Positions 22,195 through 33,267 of a stretch of DNA of 64,000 nucleotides are shown here, in pieces. Under the pieces are notes generated by a model. That model was given only the letters and a program-made list of their open reading frames with translations. It made no database searches and had not been told where the DNA came from. Positions within the stretch are counted from its first letter, which is position 1. Each line of letters begins with the position of its first letter. A program made the translations under genes and the position numbers. Origin of the DNA: Nematopogon swammerdamellus (Eukaryota; Arthropoda; Insecta; Lepidoptera; Adelidae); assembly GCA_946902875.1 (NCBI GenBank), contig OX336349.1, positions 8,889,891-8,953,890 on the forward strand, in the 5' to 3' direction.

Positions 22195-22400
22195 GCATCA
22201 TGTGGCGCCGTGTCACCCGTAAAGTGTCTAACGACGCCCATGATTTTGCTTGGTATGGCTCTTCCAAATACCAGCCTGCGTCTCTGGACTTGCGTCAAGC
22301 CGTGCGACTAGTGGGTGACCTCGAAGTGTCCCGCGATCTAGAACCACTGCAACTCCGTAGGAATGTCGGCTCTCTAAGTGTGTTCTATCGCTAATTCCTG
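22195..22400 (+). mobile_element. LINE C-terminal coding fragment
   Basis: Frame reads YGSSKYQPASLDLRQ, AVRLVGDLEVSRDLEP and LQLRRNVGSLSVFYR, related to the 23708-24202 copy. Confidence 0.7.
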
Positions 22401-22439
22401 GGGGAGTAAGTACTCGGAGGAGCTGTATAACCGCAATCC

Positions 22440-22552
22440 AGGGAAGTCTCCGGTATGGCACCTACCTACCTTCTCGGAGGTAATATTGGCTGGTCGGAGC
22501 ACGCGCTTTGCCCCTCCGACTCAGCCACTCATACCGGATTACATAAAAAAAA
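22440..22552 (+). mobile_element. S3-type LINE 3' end
   Basis: Plus-strand counterpart of 11126-11230, ending cataccggattacataaaaa. Confidence 0.55.
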
Positions 22553-23339
22553 CCACTGAGCTACCGAGGCTGACAATAAATAAAGCGAAATTTCTACGGG
22601 CGACCCACCATGGAACGTACTCGTACGTAATATATATGAAATATTCTTATAACTCGAGAACCACTTTATCGATTTACATGCGGTTTTCTTTGCTACATTT
22701 CGTTACTTCTCAGGATGATTTTAAGCTATCAATCACAACGCTAGGTTATCGGTGGCTTGAGCTGTCACCAAAAAGTCACGCGAAAAATTGAAATTTTGGC
22801 TGTTCAGACATTTAACTTTATCTCCAAATGTATGACATTTTGATGAAAACGAATAGTTTGTACACAACTAAATAAGAGTACCTATATGGTTTATTTTTTT
22901 CAGAATTTTCAAATAACCCTTAATAGGTCAAAGTTCGGCGACAAAAGTGCAGTTTTTTGTCAACTTTTAAACGAAATATTTGTTAAAGTAAACTCATTGA
23001 TTATATATAGGCGTCGGTTTTTTTTTAACGGACAGAGGAAATAGTGAACTATTTTCGGTATAAATATCTCCGCCTACTACTAGGGGATCTAGGAGAAAAA
23101 AATAAATAAAAAAATATATAATTCGATTTCTGTAAACTTTCACAGCCTCGAATAACTTTTCAAATGTGGATATTCGAAAGGGTCTTTGATAAGGCTGAGT
23201 GAAATTTAAATAAGTAGCTTAGTTTTACTAAACTAAAAGTCGCAGACGCGGGGGAGTTTTACTCTAGCATTTTAAATAACTAAATCTATAAATTTCTGGA
23301 ATAAAAAGGACGTGTCCGATTTTATGGTCATATTTAACA

Positions 23340-23450
23340 CTGTGCGTTCGGAGATATCTGCGTGTGACCGATAGACAGACAGACAGACAGACACCAGAGC
23401 GATCCCATAAGGGTCCCTTTTTTCACATTTTGCGACGGGACCCTAAAAAT
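23340..23450 (-). mobile_element. Repeat end with (GACA)n
   Basis: gatagacagacagacagac at 23370, then gcgacgggaccctaaaaat: an S4-like end on the minus strand. The AT-rich sequence before it (22800-23340) may belong to the same element. Confidence 0.45.
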
Positions 23451-23707
23451 ACCAAAACATCACAGATCATACTGGTGAAAATTATATATGTAAATTGGCT
23501 TGTGTTTTCACGTAAATTGCATGAAAGCTAACCGAATTGGTCTATTTTTTTCTACTGCGGTCCCTTCCAAGTTCCGACTCCACTGCTCAGCTCGTATGAA
23601 TAATTGCGTGATGCTGTACAGCCTGTAAGCCTGGCGGAGGTATGTCGCATTACATAAGTCAAAAACTGCAAGCCAATAGGCTGAGCCGTCCTTGGGTTAT
23701 ATATAAG

Positions 23708-24202
23708 TCACCATACATACAACGACGACTCACGACGCCCATGGTCATTTGGTCGCACGCGGGGGTTGAAAATGTCATGCCGGCCTGACAGGTGCTTATT
23801 CACGTCTCCGTTAAAGGACCCGAGACTACACTTGGGAGGAAATATTTGGGATGGGAGATCGTTCCAGAGTTTACCAGCTCTGTGGAGGAAAGATCTGCAG
23901 ATACGATAGGGCCGCATCCGCGGCAAGTCCAGCGTATAGGAAAGCATTCCCTGCCCAGTGCGCGTTGTACGGAGGTGGAAAGTGGACGGCGCGATCGCGT
24001 CAATCAGCTCCTCCGAGTACTCCCCATGGAATAAGCGATATAACAAACTTAGAGCACCAACATGCCTAAGAAGTTGCAGTGGTTCTAGATCGCGGGACAC
24101 GTCGGGGTCACCCACTAGTCGCACGGCTCGACGCTGGATCGAGTTCAATGGCGCAAGCTGGTATTTAGCTGAGCCATCCCACAAGTGCAAGCAGTACTCC
24201 AA
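23708..24202 (-). mobile_element. LINE protein C-terminal fragment, open
   Basis: An open minus-strand frame of 164 residues: AKYQLAPLNSIQRRAVRLVG, SLLYRLFHGEYSEELIDAI, RTTRTGQGMLSYTLDLPRMR, SFLHRAGKLWNDLPSQIFPP and HLSGRHDIFNPR. This is the C-terminal part of a non-LTR retrotransposon ORF2 beyond the reverse transcriptase. It is the least damaged copy of this family in the window; others are at 3365, 22195, 29681 and 38690. Confidence 0.75.
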
Positions 24203-24209
24203 GCAGGAT

Positions 24210-25115
24210 CTACGAGTAAACTGCAGCCTTTAGCCTGGCGTGAACTACCGCACCTTATTATTATTTACTGAAAGATCGCCCAAGTGCGTGTCGGAACTGT
24301 GTCGGATCATTCACAGGATTCCCTAGTCGGGAAGAACGTTCACAGTTACAAAATGCTAAGTTATTAATAAATTAGGTGTAGGCTCTAAAAACCAAAACAC
24401 GAACAAGCCACCAGATCTAATTTTCCACCCACTTTCCAGCAAGGCAGCCATTTTGTGTCTCTCGTGAAAAAAAAACAAACACCATTTCCACTCGCAGAAC
24501 TATTTTCTTTAAATTTTATTCAACATAAAAAATTTACAACGTGCCAAATTTTACTATGTGAGAGCAACACTGTGAAAAACACACTTTTTACATTATTTAG
24601 AAGAGCATATCTTACCAAATATTGACTTAAACCAAACATTGATTTTGAAACTTCTTTATAATTTTTTCCATTTAACAATACTCCACACGCTTATGTGCAC
24701 TGAATTTTTTTTCTTATTTATACCAAAAATTGTTGAAAGGGTGTTTTATGTTCTACAACCTAAAGAAAGACATTCACCGTCAGCTATTGACTATGCAGTA
24801 CATTAATTAACATACATTATATCTAATCATAATATTCTGGATACAGATAGCTACTAAACAGCTTGTATTATAGAATGGAAGAGAGTATTTCTGCAGGGCA
24901 TATTCAATCATACTCAATGTTGCATTCACATCTTTTTCACACAAATACTTCAAAATAAAAATCTAAATAGTTTATTGCACTAAAAACATTTTTGCAAAAA
25001 ATGTGGAGTGGCAATGAACAAATAAGGAGATGATGCAGATATAAAATTACAACAGATAATAAAACATAAATATAAATAAATACAAATACATACCTACTAC
25101 ACGAATTAGATTTTA
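24210..25115. other. AT-rich intergenic stretch
   Basis: No gene or repeat family recognised beyond a short S4-like scrap (cgcccaagtgcgtgtcgg) at about 24278. Confidence 0.45.
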
Positions 25116-25121
25116 AAAAAG

Positions 25122-25374
25122 TTTTTTTTATGGAAACTGACACGGTTGGCTACATCACCTACAACATCCGTGATGTCAGCCCATATCACCGGGCGAACTA
25201 GGTGCCATGTCAGTGCTTCCCTTCGATCGTGCCGGCTACACTGAACTGTACGGAAAACACAAACTATTTACATAGCCGTTTCGACCGAAGTTTCATTCAG
25301 TGCAGGCAGTGGTAGCAACCCGGGGGTGTTGAATCCTACCACCGAGTAAGGTAGGAAGGGAAGGAACCTACAGT
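25122..25374 (-). mobile_element. S1 SINE, head missing
   Basis: T run through to gggaaggaacctacagta; no B box or 5S part. Confidence 0.75.
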
Positions 25375-25826
25375 AAGGTACAGAGAAAGGTAACATTAGA
25401 CTCTAACTAAATCATTTATAGGGAGTAATTTTAGGGTTCAAGGAAGTGAGAAAGACTACGCTTTTTACACATAAATACTGACTGGTATAGATGGGTAGAG
25501 ACGGGTAGAGAGTCCCACATACGTGCTGCATTCATGGTGAAGGAGTCCGAGTAGGAAATGAGAGTGAGAAGGGATGACGGGTACGCGGGAATCAGTTGAC
25601 CTCATAGTTGATCTCAAAGAAAGTCCGCGAATATACTTTTGTTTGTGCATACATTTCTCCAATTTCCCTTCATCAGAGCGGCAAAGGTGAAGGCGCAAAA
25701 CTTTCTAGGGCCGCCTATAATCGCATGGGTATAAACTAGGAGAAATATTTCCTGCTAATTAATAGCCAGTTAGGGATCATACAAATCTTCTACTTATTTT
25801 TTTTTAAGTTGGATTGATAATCATAT

Positions 25827-25944
25827 TATACCGCGCGCCACGTAACTTGGCCGCCGTGCGAGCGGGACAGCGTTATACCAACGATCGCATGCGTATAACG
25901 TCGTCCCTCTCGCACAGAGGCCAAGTTACGTGCCGCGCGGTATA
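25827..25944. mobile_element. Palindromic MITE, 118 bp
   Basis: Arms of 26 bp, tataccgcgcgccacgtaac then ttggcc, and its complement at 25919-25944 with one mismatch. The pairing continues inward (gtgcgagcgggac against gtccctctcgcac), so almost the whole element is a hairpin. Confidence 0.75.
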
Positions 25945-25954
25945 CCAAATCTTT

Positions 25955-26140
25955 TGCTACTACCTACTTCCATTTCTCTACATACAACTCTATATTCAAA
26001 GGGTGACTTGAAGAAATCTCTGTAAGGAATAAACTCGCCTTTGCACCCACCGACTATACGTGACCTAACTATGTAACTTAAAAAAAAATAATTTCACAAT
26101 AAAGTATAAAACAAAAACACTGTAATTGTTTAATGACATT
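25955..26140 (+). mobile_element. LINE 3'-end fragment
   Basis: ttgctactacctacttccat, then agaaatctctgtaaggaata and aactcgcctttgcaccc, as in the 3' UTR of the LINE ending at 47465. Confidence 0.6.
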
Positions 26141-26142
26141 GT

Positions 26143-26262
26143 TTGATTACATCACCTACTACGCCCATGGAGGTGGGGAACCTCCATGACTACACCCGTG
26201 ATGTCAGCCCATTATATCGTGTTGGAACTAGGTGCCGTGCTCGTGTTTTCCTTTGGTCCAAA
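26143..26262 (-). mobile_element. S1 fragment
   Basis: Only the 3' part of the SINE (cacccgtgatgtcagcccat) with a 30-bp insertion. Confidence 0.5.
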
Positions 26263-26350
26263 ACCAATCGAGTGGCATATCGTTGTCAAGAGCTGGAAAA
26301 GGCGATTTAAAAAATACACACATTTAATGGTTCAGAACTAAAAAGAATAA

Positions 26351-26736
26351 TTTTTTTTTAATGGAAACTGACACGGTTGACTACATCACCTACAACGTCC
26401 GTGATGTCGGCCCATAACACCGGGTGAACTAGGTACCATGTCAGTGCATCCCCCTTTGATCGTGCCGGCTACACTGAACTGGTCGGAAAACACAAACTAT
26501 TAACATAGCCGTTTCAACCGACGTTTCATTCATTGCGGTGGTATCAACCCGGGCGGGTTAAACCCTACCAACAAGTAAGATTAGGAGAGAAGGGACCTAC
26601 AGTTTTACGAGGAATCCGAACCTCGGTCAGCCTCCAACGGTCAGCGGTCACCCATCCAAGTACTGACCGCACCCAGCGTTGCTTAACATTCAATAGCGAC
26701 AGTTGACTGTCTGCACCACTGAGCTATCGAGGCTGA
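26351..26736 (-). mobile_element. S1 SINE, full length
   Basis: Complete, including tccaagtactgaccgcaccc, agcgttgcttaacattcaat and actgagctatcgaggctgac. Confidence 0.83.
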
Positions 26737-26926
26737 CAAACATCCGTGATGTCAGCCAATAACACTGGGTGAACTAGGTGCCATGTCAGTGCTTCCCTTC
26801 GGTCGTGCCGGCTACACTGAACTGGACGGAAAACACAAACTATTTACATAGCCGTTTCGACCGACCTTTCATTCAGTGCGGTGTTACCAACCCGGGCGGG
26901 ATAAACCCTACCACCTAGCAATATAG
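26737..26926 (-). mobile_element. Second S1 fragment in tandem
   Basis: Starts directly after the previous copy, at aaacatccgtgatgtcagcc, and ends at accctaccacctagc. Head-to-tail arrangement of two S1 copies. Confidence 0.7.
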
Positions 26927-26973
26927 AAGGGGTAATTTTTTAATTATATATAATAATATATAATATTTTTTTT

Positions 26974-27120
26974 ATAAAACCCGACTACGAAAAACAAAGG
27001 AAATAACAAGAAAACTTCATTGAAAATGCTGTAGATGAGCGTGAAGAAGAATTTAAATAGACAGCTAGATTATAGCATTTCCGATTAACTTTCCTTTCAT
27101 TTTTCGTAGTCGGGTTTTAT
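26974..27120. mobile_element. MITE with AACCCGACTACG ends
   Basis: 147 bp. The left end ataaaacccgactacgaaaa and the right end ttttcgtagtcgggttttat are perfect complements, with further pairing to aaagg/cctttc. Confidence 0.8.
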
Positions 27121-27390
27121 GCAATAGCTACATCCACCCACATCATGAGACAGATATAAAACATTATCTGTTTCCATAGTACAGTCGATTGCAGTAGCCA
27201 AGAACACACCGAAAAGACACCTTAGAACTCTCTTACGTGTCGCAAGATCTTACAAAATTTCCACTTTTCCAGACGAGCTTACCTAATCTAACGATTTGGT
27301 TGTGACCTCATATCGAATTGTCCTTGTCTTGTCCGAGCATTGACATCGAGATGTTATGTCTGTAATTAAAAACTTTTTGATAATATTAAT

Positions 27391-28045
27391 AACTAGATTT
27401 TGCCCGCGGCTTCGCTCGCGTGAAATTCGTATTTAAAAAGAAGAAATTAAGTAAGCCCGCTACTCTAAATTTATTTTGGAACAATTCGCTTTTAATGAGA
27501 GCCACATCAAAAATTTATTTAGCCTATCCTGTGTCCCGTATAGTTAAATGTGTTTGTAGTAAGTTTCATCGAATTCGGATGATCGGTTTAAGAGTTATGG
27601 AGGAACGTACATACGTACGTACATACAGAAAATATTTCTAATAAAAACCGGCCAAGTGCGAGTCGTCCCCGCGCACCGAGGTTTCCGCACCACAAAAAAA
27701 AACATTGAAAAAAAAACATGTTTCTTCTATGGGAACCCCCTTCATTTTTTACTTTTCCTATTTGTTGTTATATTGGCCACAATAACACATATTCTGTGAA
27801 AATTTCAACGGGCTAACTATTACGGTTCAAGAGATACAGCCCTCGGACAGACAGACGAACAGACGGACGGACGGACGGACAGACAGACAGACAGACGGTG
27901 TAGGCTTAGTAATAGGCTTCAGTACGGGATATGGAAACCTAAAAATCGTCAATAATTTAGTTTTAGTATCATACACAAACGCAATAATATGTCAACAAAG
28001 TAATTTACTCCATGACCATCCCTTACAGATTTATTATTAGTATTC
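27391..28045 (+). mobile_element. S5 repeat interrupted by S4
   Basis: Starts aactagattttgcccgcggc and runs to cagaaaatatttc near 27640, then resumes at aaaaatcgtcaataattta (27948) and continues to ttattattagtatt. The interior is the S4 copy below. Confidence 0.65.
27641..27945 (-). mobile_element. S4 repeat nested in S5
   Basis: Starts aaaaccggccaagtgcgagt, has (acag/acgg)n at 27846-27898, and ends agtacgggatatggaaacct. Possible TA duplication at both edges. Confidence 0.7.
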
Positions 28046-28164
28046 AACAATTGATGATGATAAAACAAAACATAATAACGCGCTACGCTGCTGGTTAGTG
28101 TTGAATAACAATTTATGTGCCTATTCATGGAAATTAATAACTAGAATGGGCATTATCTTTTCTT

Positions 28165-28480
28165 TTTTTACCCGACTACGGCGAAGCCAAAAAAGGAAGG
28201 GTTATGAGTTTGGCGTGTATGTATGTATGTATGTATGTATGTATGTATGTATGTATGTATGTATGTATGTGACTATCTATATTCCACTGTACAGCCTAAA
28301 GTACTGGGCCGATTTGAATAATTCTTGTGCTATTGGATTTGTCTTATTCACGGGAGTGTCATAGGCTATATAACAATTTTCAAAATTCAAAATGGCGGAT
28401 GCACGGCCTCAAAATGTCAAATTAGTTTTTCAAAATATATTGAGTGGGGTATCAAATTAAAGATAATTAAATTACGATTC
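28165..28480 (+). mobile_element. Repeat with (TATG)n and an acccgactacgg end
   Basis: tacccgactacggcgaagcc is followed by agggttatgagtttggcg, an uninterrupted (tatg)n at 28213-28270, and gggccgatttgaataattc. The open frame at 28098-28364 is this repeat. Confidence 0.55.
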
Positions 28481-28870
28481 CGAAAATATATACTTTGCTA
28501 TCTATTAAACTTATGTGTACAGAGAAATAGAGCAAAATGTGTGGCGCATGTATTAATAGCGATTATTCCCGATGAAGCCTAGTCGCCCGCGCACCGCGCC
28601 GCGCGCCCCCGCGGTTTCGATACGTTACATACACCAATGACGCGCGACGACGACACGCGACGACGCGACGCGAAGAAGCGACGTGGTATTGTTGGTAATA
28701 TACCTACATACCAAAGAGTTTGTAAAACTCTTTGCTACATACTTACTCACTGATCTACCGCAAATTTTATATAGATATATAATATTATTATTAGATACAG
28801 TACTATGCTAAAATAAATTGGTATTAAATGCCCATGTACCTAGTGTAAGCATAATATGTAGCGTAGGTGT

Positions 28871-29288
28871 ACCGTGTGGGGTCGGTACTTAAAAAGAATA
28901 GCCCCACTGCATCTCTCCCCCTCGCATGTCGTAAAAGTCGACTAAGGGATCGCCAGCCTCGGCAGCTTAATGGTGCGGTCAGTTATTGGATGGATGACCG
29001 CCCGACTGTTGGAGGCTGACCGTGGTTCGGATACCACGTTAAACTGTAGGTCCCTTCCCTTCTTACCTTACTAGGTGGTAGGGTTTATCCCGGCCGGGTT
29101 GTTACCACCGCACTGAGCGAAACGTCGGTCGAAACGGCTATGTAAATAGTTCGTGTTTTCCGTCCAGTTCAGTGTAGCCGGCGCGAAATGAAGGGAAGCA
29201 CTGACATGGCACCCGGTGTTATGGGCTGACATCACGGATTTTGTAGGTGATGTAACCAACCGTGTCAAGTTTCCATAAAAAAAAAAAA
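28871..29288 (+). mobile_element. S1 SINE preceded by an S2-type head
   Basis: accgtgtggggtcggtactt head, then gccagcctcggcagcttaat (diverged A box), gcggtcagttattggatgg (5S-like), gtggttcggataccac (B box), body and poly(A). The 5S-like part lacks agcaacgctggg. Confidence 0.75.
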
Positions 29289-29414
29289 GGTAGGTACATT
29301 AAATATACCTAATACCTACAATATTTTCGGATGCAAGTTACCCTTCAGCTAAGCGGGATATTGTGGAAGAGAAGAACCGCCGATTGCGGAAAAGTATTCC
29401 CAATTTTCTGGGTG

Positions 29415-30320
29415 CAGTTTTAGCCCTAGACTCGATTAGTTGCCGGAAACCTACGTCTTTGGAAATGGCGGTGCCCAGGAGGTTCAGGTGCTTCCAGACA
29501 GGTATGACGCTGACTTAGAAACTGGCTTGGAAAGCAAAAGGACCTTCAAATCGACCTTCGCAGATAATGCGCAGCACTGAGCCTTGCTAACGTTGAAGGC
29601 GTGGGCGTAGCATTCAGGGGGCAACATATCATTGTTATGCATACGAGAGTACGGAACACGGGTTCTACACCAGTTACCCTTCAACTACGCGGGATGTGGA
29701 TGAGAACAGGCGAAGACTTGCGTCTGAACTTGAGCAAACACTCGGCTCTATTTCCGAATGGGCCGTAGCAAGTTGGTCAAGTTAAATACCTCCAAGATAC
29801 AAGTTTGCGCGTTCAGTGCAAAGAGAGCGGCATCACACCAGCTCCTTCCTACCAAGGCGCGTCACTTAAATTTTGCGACCACCTCGGGGTCCTCCGAGTC
29901 GAATTTTCGCACGATCTAAACTTCCGGCGTGACATCGAGGGCAAGGCCGTATAAATCGCAGATTCGGTCCTGCTTGGGGTACTGCTCGCACCTATGGGCA
30001 TGCCTATGGGATGGCTCAGTCAAATACGCTAGCGCCTCTGGACTCGATCCAGCGTCGAGCCGTGCGAATAGTAGGTGACTCCCAAATGTCCCGCGATCTA
30101 AAACCACTGCAACTCCGTAGGGATACATAGCTAAATCAGAGCCTGTTGAAATACAAACAGAGAGAAATATTTTCCCCCAAGTACAGTTTCGGGTCCTTCA
30201 ACCTGGGCACCTGTCAGGCCGGCATGGCATTCGTAGCCTCCGCATGCTACCGAATGTCCATGGGCATCGCTAGACACCTTATGGGTGGCTCGGCGCCACA
30301 TGTCGCGCTTACTATAAAAA
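29415..30320 (+). mobile_element. Degenerate LINE coding fragments
   Basis: From about 29686, frames with stops read RRLRSELEQTLGSISEWAVA and later LAPLDSIQRRAVRIVGDSQM. 30165-30320 resembles the far C-terminal end (ccaagtacagtttcgggtcc). Earlier sequence (29415-29680) is probably the same element. It has several stops and is dead. Confidence 0.6.
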
Positions 30321-30686
30321 TAATATCAGTAGCTTTGGCCTCGCCTTAGTGGCTTACCTGCTTCGAGTGAGTACATTATTCAACTATGTACAACCTGAAA
30401 CCGCCCTCGGTCTTCGGCCTTGAACTGATTGGTTTACTTACTTCCCGAATCCGCTTCACCCCAACCAGATATATTTACTTACATAGACAAAGAAAATCGT
30501 GTACTTACACAGCTCAGTCTTCGGTCTTGCTCTGACTGACTTTTCATTTTACTTCAAGACTATACATCGTTCAACTATACATAATTTGTATATATATGTA
30601 GGTACTCACTCATGCGCTATTTGCAGAAAACTTTAGTTTCAAATAGAGATCACGACAAATAAACGGACGGATAGTATAAATTTTGT

Positions 30687-30994
30687 ACCGTGTGGGGCCG
30701 GTACTTATATAAAAGAATAGCCCCACTGTATCTCTCCCCGTGTATGTCGTAAAAGGCGACTAAGGGATATGACTTCTTTCTTGTATTACTAGGTGGTAGG
30801 GTTTATTTAACCCGCCCGTGTTGGTACCACCGCACCGCACTGAATGAAAGGTCGGTAGAAACGGCTATGTATTTAGTGTAGCCGGTACGACCGAAGGGAT
30901 GCACTGACGTGGCACCAAGTTCACCCGGTGTTATGGGCTGACATCACGGATGTTGTAGCCTGTAGGTGATGTGTCAGATTCCATAAAAAAAAAA
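30687..30994 (+). mobile_element. S1 body with an S2-type head
   Basis: accgtgtggggccggtactt, then cgtaaaaggcgactaaggg, joining the S1 body at tactaggtggtagggttt; body and poly(A) follow. Confidence 0.7.
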
Positions 30995-31120
30995 TCAATA
31001 TACGAGTTACATACAACATTTAAAGTATGCAAACAGTTTTTAAAAAAGCCTAAAATAAAAAAAAAGTTATAAAAAACTAAAACCCGACTACGTAAAAGCT
31101 AATTATGAAAATCGTTTAAA

Positions 31121-31764
31121 TAAAAAAAAATAGTTATGAAAAACTAAAACCCGGCTACGAAAAAGCAAATTATGAAAATAGTTTAACTTTAACTAAAAAT
31201 AACAAAATAATGTTTTCCATATAATTTATCAGATACAGCAATTCTCTTTTTACATTGATTCTACCTTAGCACTAACTCTATAAATTTTGATAAATTTATT
31301 ATTTTTAACGTTCTAAATATAGAGCCGTGGTCGGGCGTTCTTCGTTCAACAAGACAAGTGAGACCGTCGTTGTGCATTATAGCCGTTGACGTTCGGTATT
31401 TACCTATGTATCTACTTATAATAAATTTAGATTGGCTCTGACTGATCTTACAAAAAGATGCCAGTATGACACAATGGCGATGGCCGTCCTAAGTTCCGCG
31501 CTCTAATAATGCACGACGACGGCCTCACTTGTCTTGTTGAACGAAGAACGCCCGACCACGGCTCTATATTTAGAACGTTAAAAATAATAAATTTATCAAA
31601 ATTTATAGAGTTAGTGCTAAGGTAGAATCAATGTAAAAAGAGAATTGCTGTATCTGATAAATTATATGGAAAACATTATTTTGTTATTTTTAGTTAAAGT
31701 TAAACTATTTTCATAATTTGCTTTTTCGTAGCCGGGTTTTAGTTTTTCATAACTATTTTTTTTA
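31121..31764. repeat. Near-perfect inverted repeat, 260-bp arms
   Basis: Left arm 31121-31380, right arm 31506-31764, spacer 125 bp. Arms match with very few differences (for example gagaccgtcgttgtgc against gaggccgtcgtcgtgc). Near the outer ends lies aaaacccggctacg, like the MITE end at 26974. A partial direct copy of the outer 45 bp precedes the left arm (31074-31116). Confidence 0.88.
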
Positions 31765-31905
31765 TGTAAACAAGCATGGGTGGCCGTGCCGAGAGACCAA
31801 TGGTGCAGTTGACAGAGCCAAAATCACCTCTCCTCGCGAAACCACGCTCAGTTAGGTGCCATGCCAGCAGATTTGCGGACTGTTGCTAGGCTGTCTAGCC
31901 TGAAG
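31757..31905 (-). mobile_element. S3 LINE 3' end
   Basis: T run shared with the outer end of the inverted repeat, then atgtaaacaagcatgggtgg; nearly identical to 9729-9880. Confidence 0.65.
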
Positions 31906-31926
31906 ACATCCGTGACACAAGACTAA

Positions 31927-32093
31927 TACCGTGTGTTGATCGGTAGGCACTTGAAAACAATATTCCCATCGTTCACTCCCGTTCATCTCGTAAGAGGCGA
32001 CTAAGGCATAAGGACAAGATGCCGTGCTATAGGGTGACATGGCTTGGCAGCCACCTCTCGCCATGGCACGGCGCTTCCTTCCACAGTAATGCA
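31927..32093 (+). mobile_element. S2 5' half, diverged
   Basis: accgtgtgttgatcggtagg, then gaggcgactaaggcataagg and aagatgccgtgctatagggt. Confidence 0.6.
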
Positions 32094-32125
32094 TTAGGTG
32101 CAGTAGGTGCATTAGTGCATTACTT

Positions 32126-32512
32126 GTCAGCCTCGATAGCTCAGTGGTGCAGACAGTCAACTGTCGCTATTGAATGTTAAGCAACGCTGGGTGCGGTCAG
32201 TACTTGGATGGGTGACCGCTGACCGTTGGAGGCTGACCGAGGTTCGGATTCCTCGTAAAACTGTAGGTCCCTTCCCTCCTAATCTTACTTGGTGGTAGGG
32301 TTTAACCCGCCCGGGTTGGTACCACCGCACTGAATGAAACGTCGGTCCAAACGGCTATGTAAATAGTTTGTGTTTTCCGACCAGTTCAGTGTAGCCGGCA
32401 CGATCAAAGGGGGAGGCACTGACATGGCACCTAGTTTACCCGGTGTTATGGGCTGACATCACGGACGTTGTAGGTGATGTAGCCAACCGTGTCAGTTTCC
32501 ATAAAAAAAAAA
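32126..32512 (+). mobile_element. S1 SINE, full length
   Basis: Very similar to 10171-10561. Its 5S-like part reads gttaagcaacgctgggtgcg, one base closer to 5S rRNA than that copy. Confidence 0.85.
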
Positions 32513-32514
32513 CA

Positions 32515-33210
32515 TGTATTATCCTAACCATAGCAATATTTAAAGTGATTTAACTATAATTTATATGCATAATGTTAGGTAAAGATTCAAGGTTTAATTT
32601 GAATACATTAATGTAATATAATTATCTAAATTCTCTGAAAAATAAGTGGGTGAAAAGTGGTAAAAACGTTCGAAAATGCTTTCGCTATTACAATCGACAT
32701 TTGGTACTAATACGAAAAATGCTCCGCTGAGCTTAGTGTCAATAAGATTAAGAATCATTCAAATAAATTCAAACTCTTACAGAGTAATTGCTTTTTCACT
32801 GAGCTATCTTTGAACTTTCTGAATTTTGGGGCCGTTGCCGTGCGTGCGTGAGCGTTTCATACATGAAACCGACGGCGCTCGGCCGAACACAGCTTGCGCT
32901 TCGCCCGCGCATTTTCGAACGTATTTTTGTTAAATTTAAAAGCGACAAATAATATCTTATGTTTACTATGGTACTCGATAATTTGTTTATAAATAATTAA
33001 ATTTTTCATTTTCGTTGTAGTCTTATGACTCTTACGCATTTGTATGCATATTGTAAGCAAAGAGTAATGAGACGTTTGCATAGTAGGTGCTCTCTTCTGA
33101 TAAAGACTCCGCAATTAATTTTTCTTCTCCCAGCTTGCATAACAAGGAATATTGAAAGTTATCAACTGAGTTATGCACAAAGAAAGTTCTATGCCCTAGA
33201 TTGGATTGAA
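32515..33210. other. Upstream flank of the tailed hexamerin
   Basis: AT-rich, no repeat family recognised. Minus-strand frame 32857-33114 has no recognisable product. Confidence 0.4.
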
Positions 33211-33211
33211 C

Positions 33212-33219
33212 TATATAAG
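33212..33219 (+). promoter_or_regulatory. TATA box of the tailed hexamerin
   Basis: TATATAAG, 56 bp before the ATG at 33268. A ttcaatag lies about 31 bp downstream as a weak initiator. Confidence 0.6.
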
Positions 33220-33267
33220 GTGGCGGTGTTTGAAAATTCGCTTCAATAGTGCACTAGTAGTACTAAC

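Noticed and set aside
28213..28270. (TATG)n as a CRISPR-like or satellite array
   Set aside because: Plain tetranucleotide repeat without spacers, inside a dispersed repeat.
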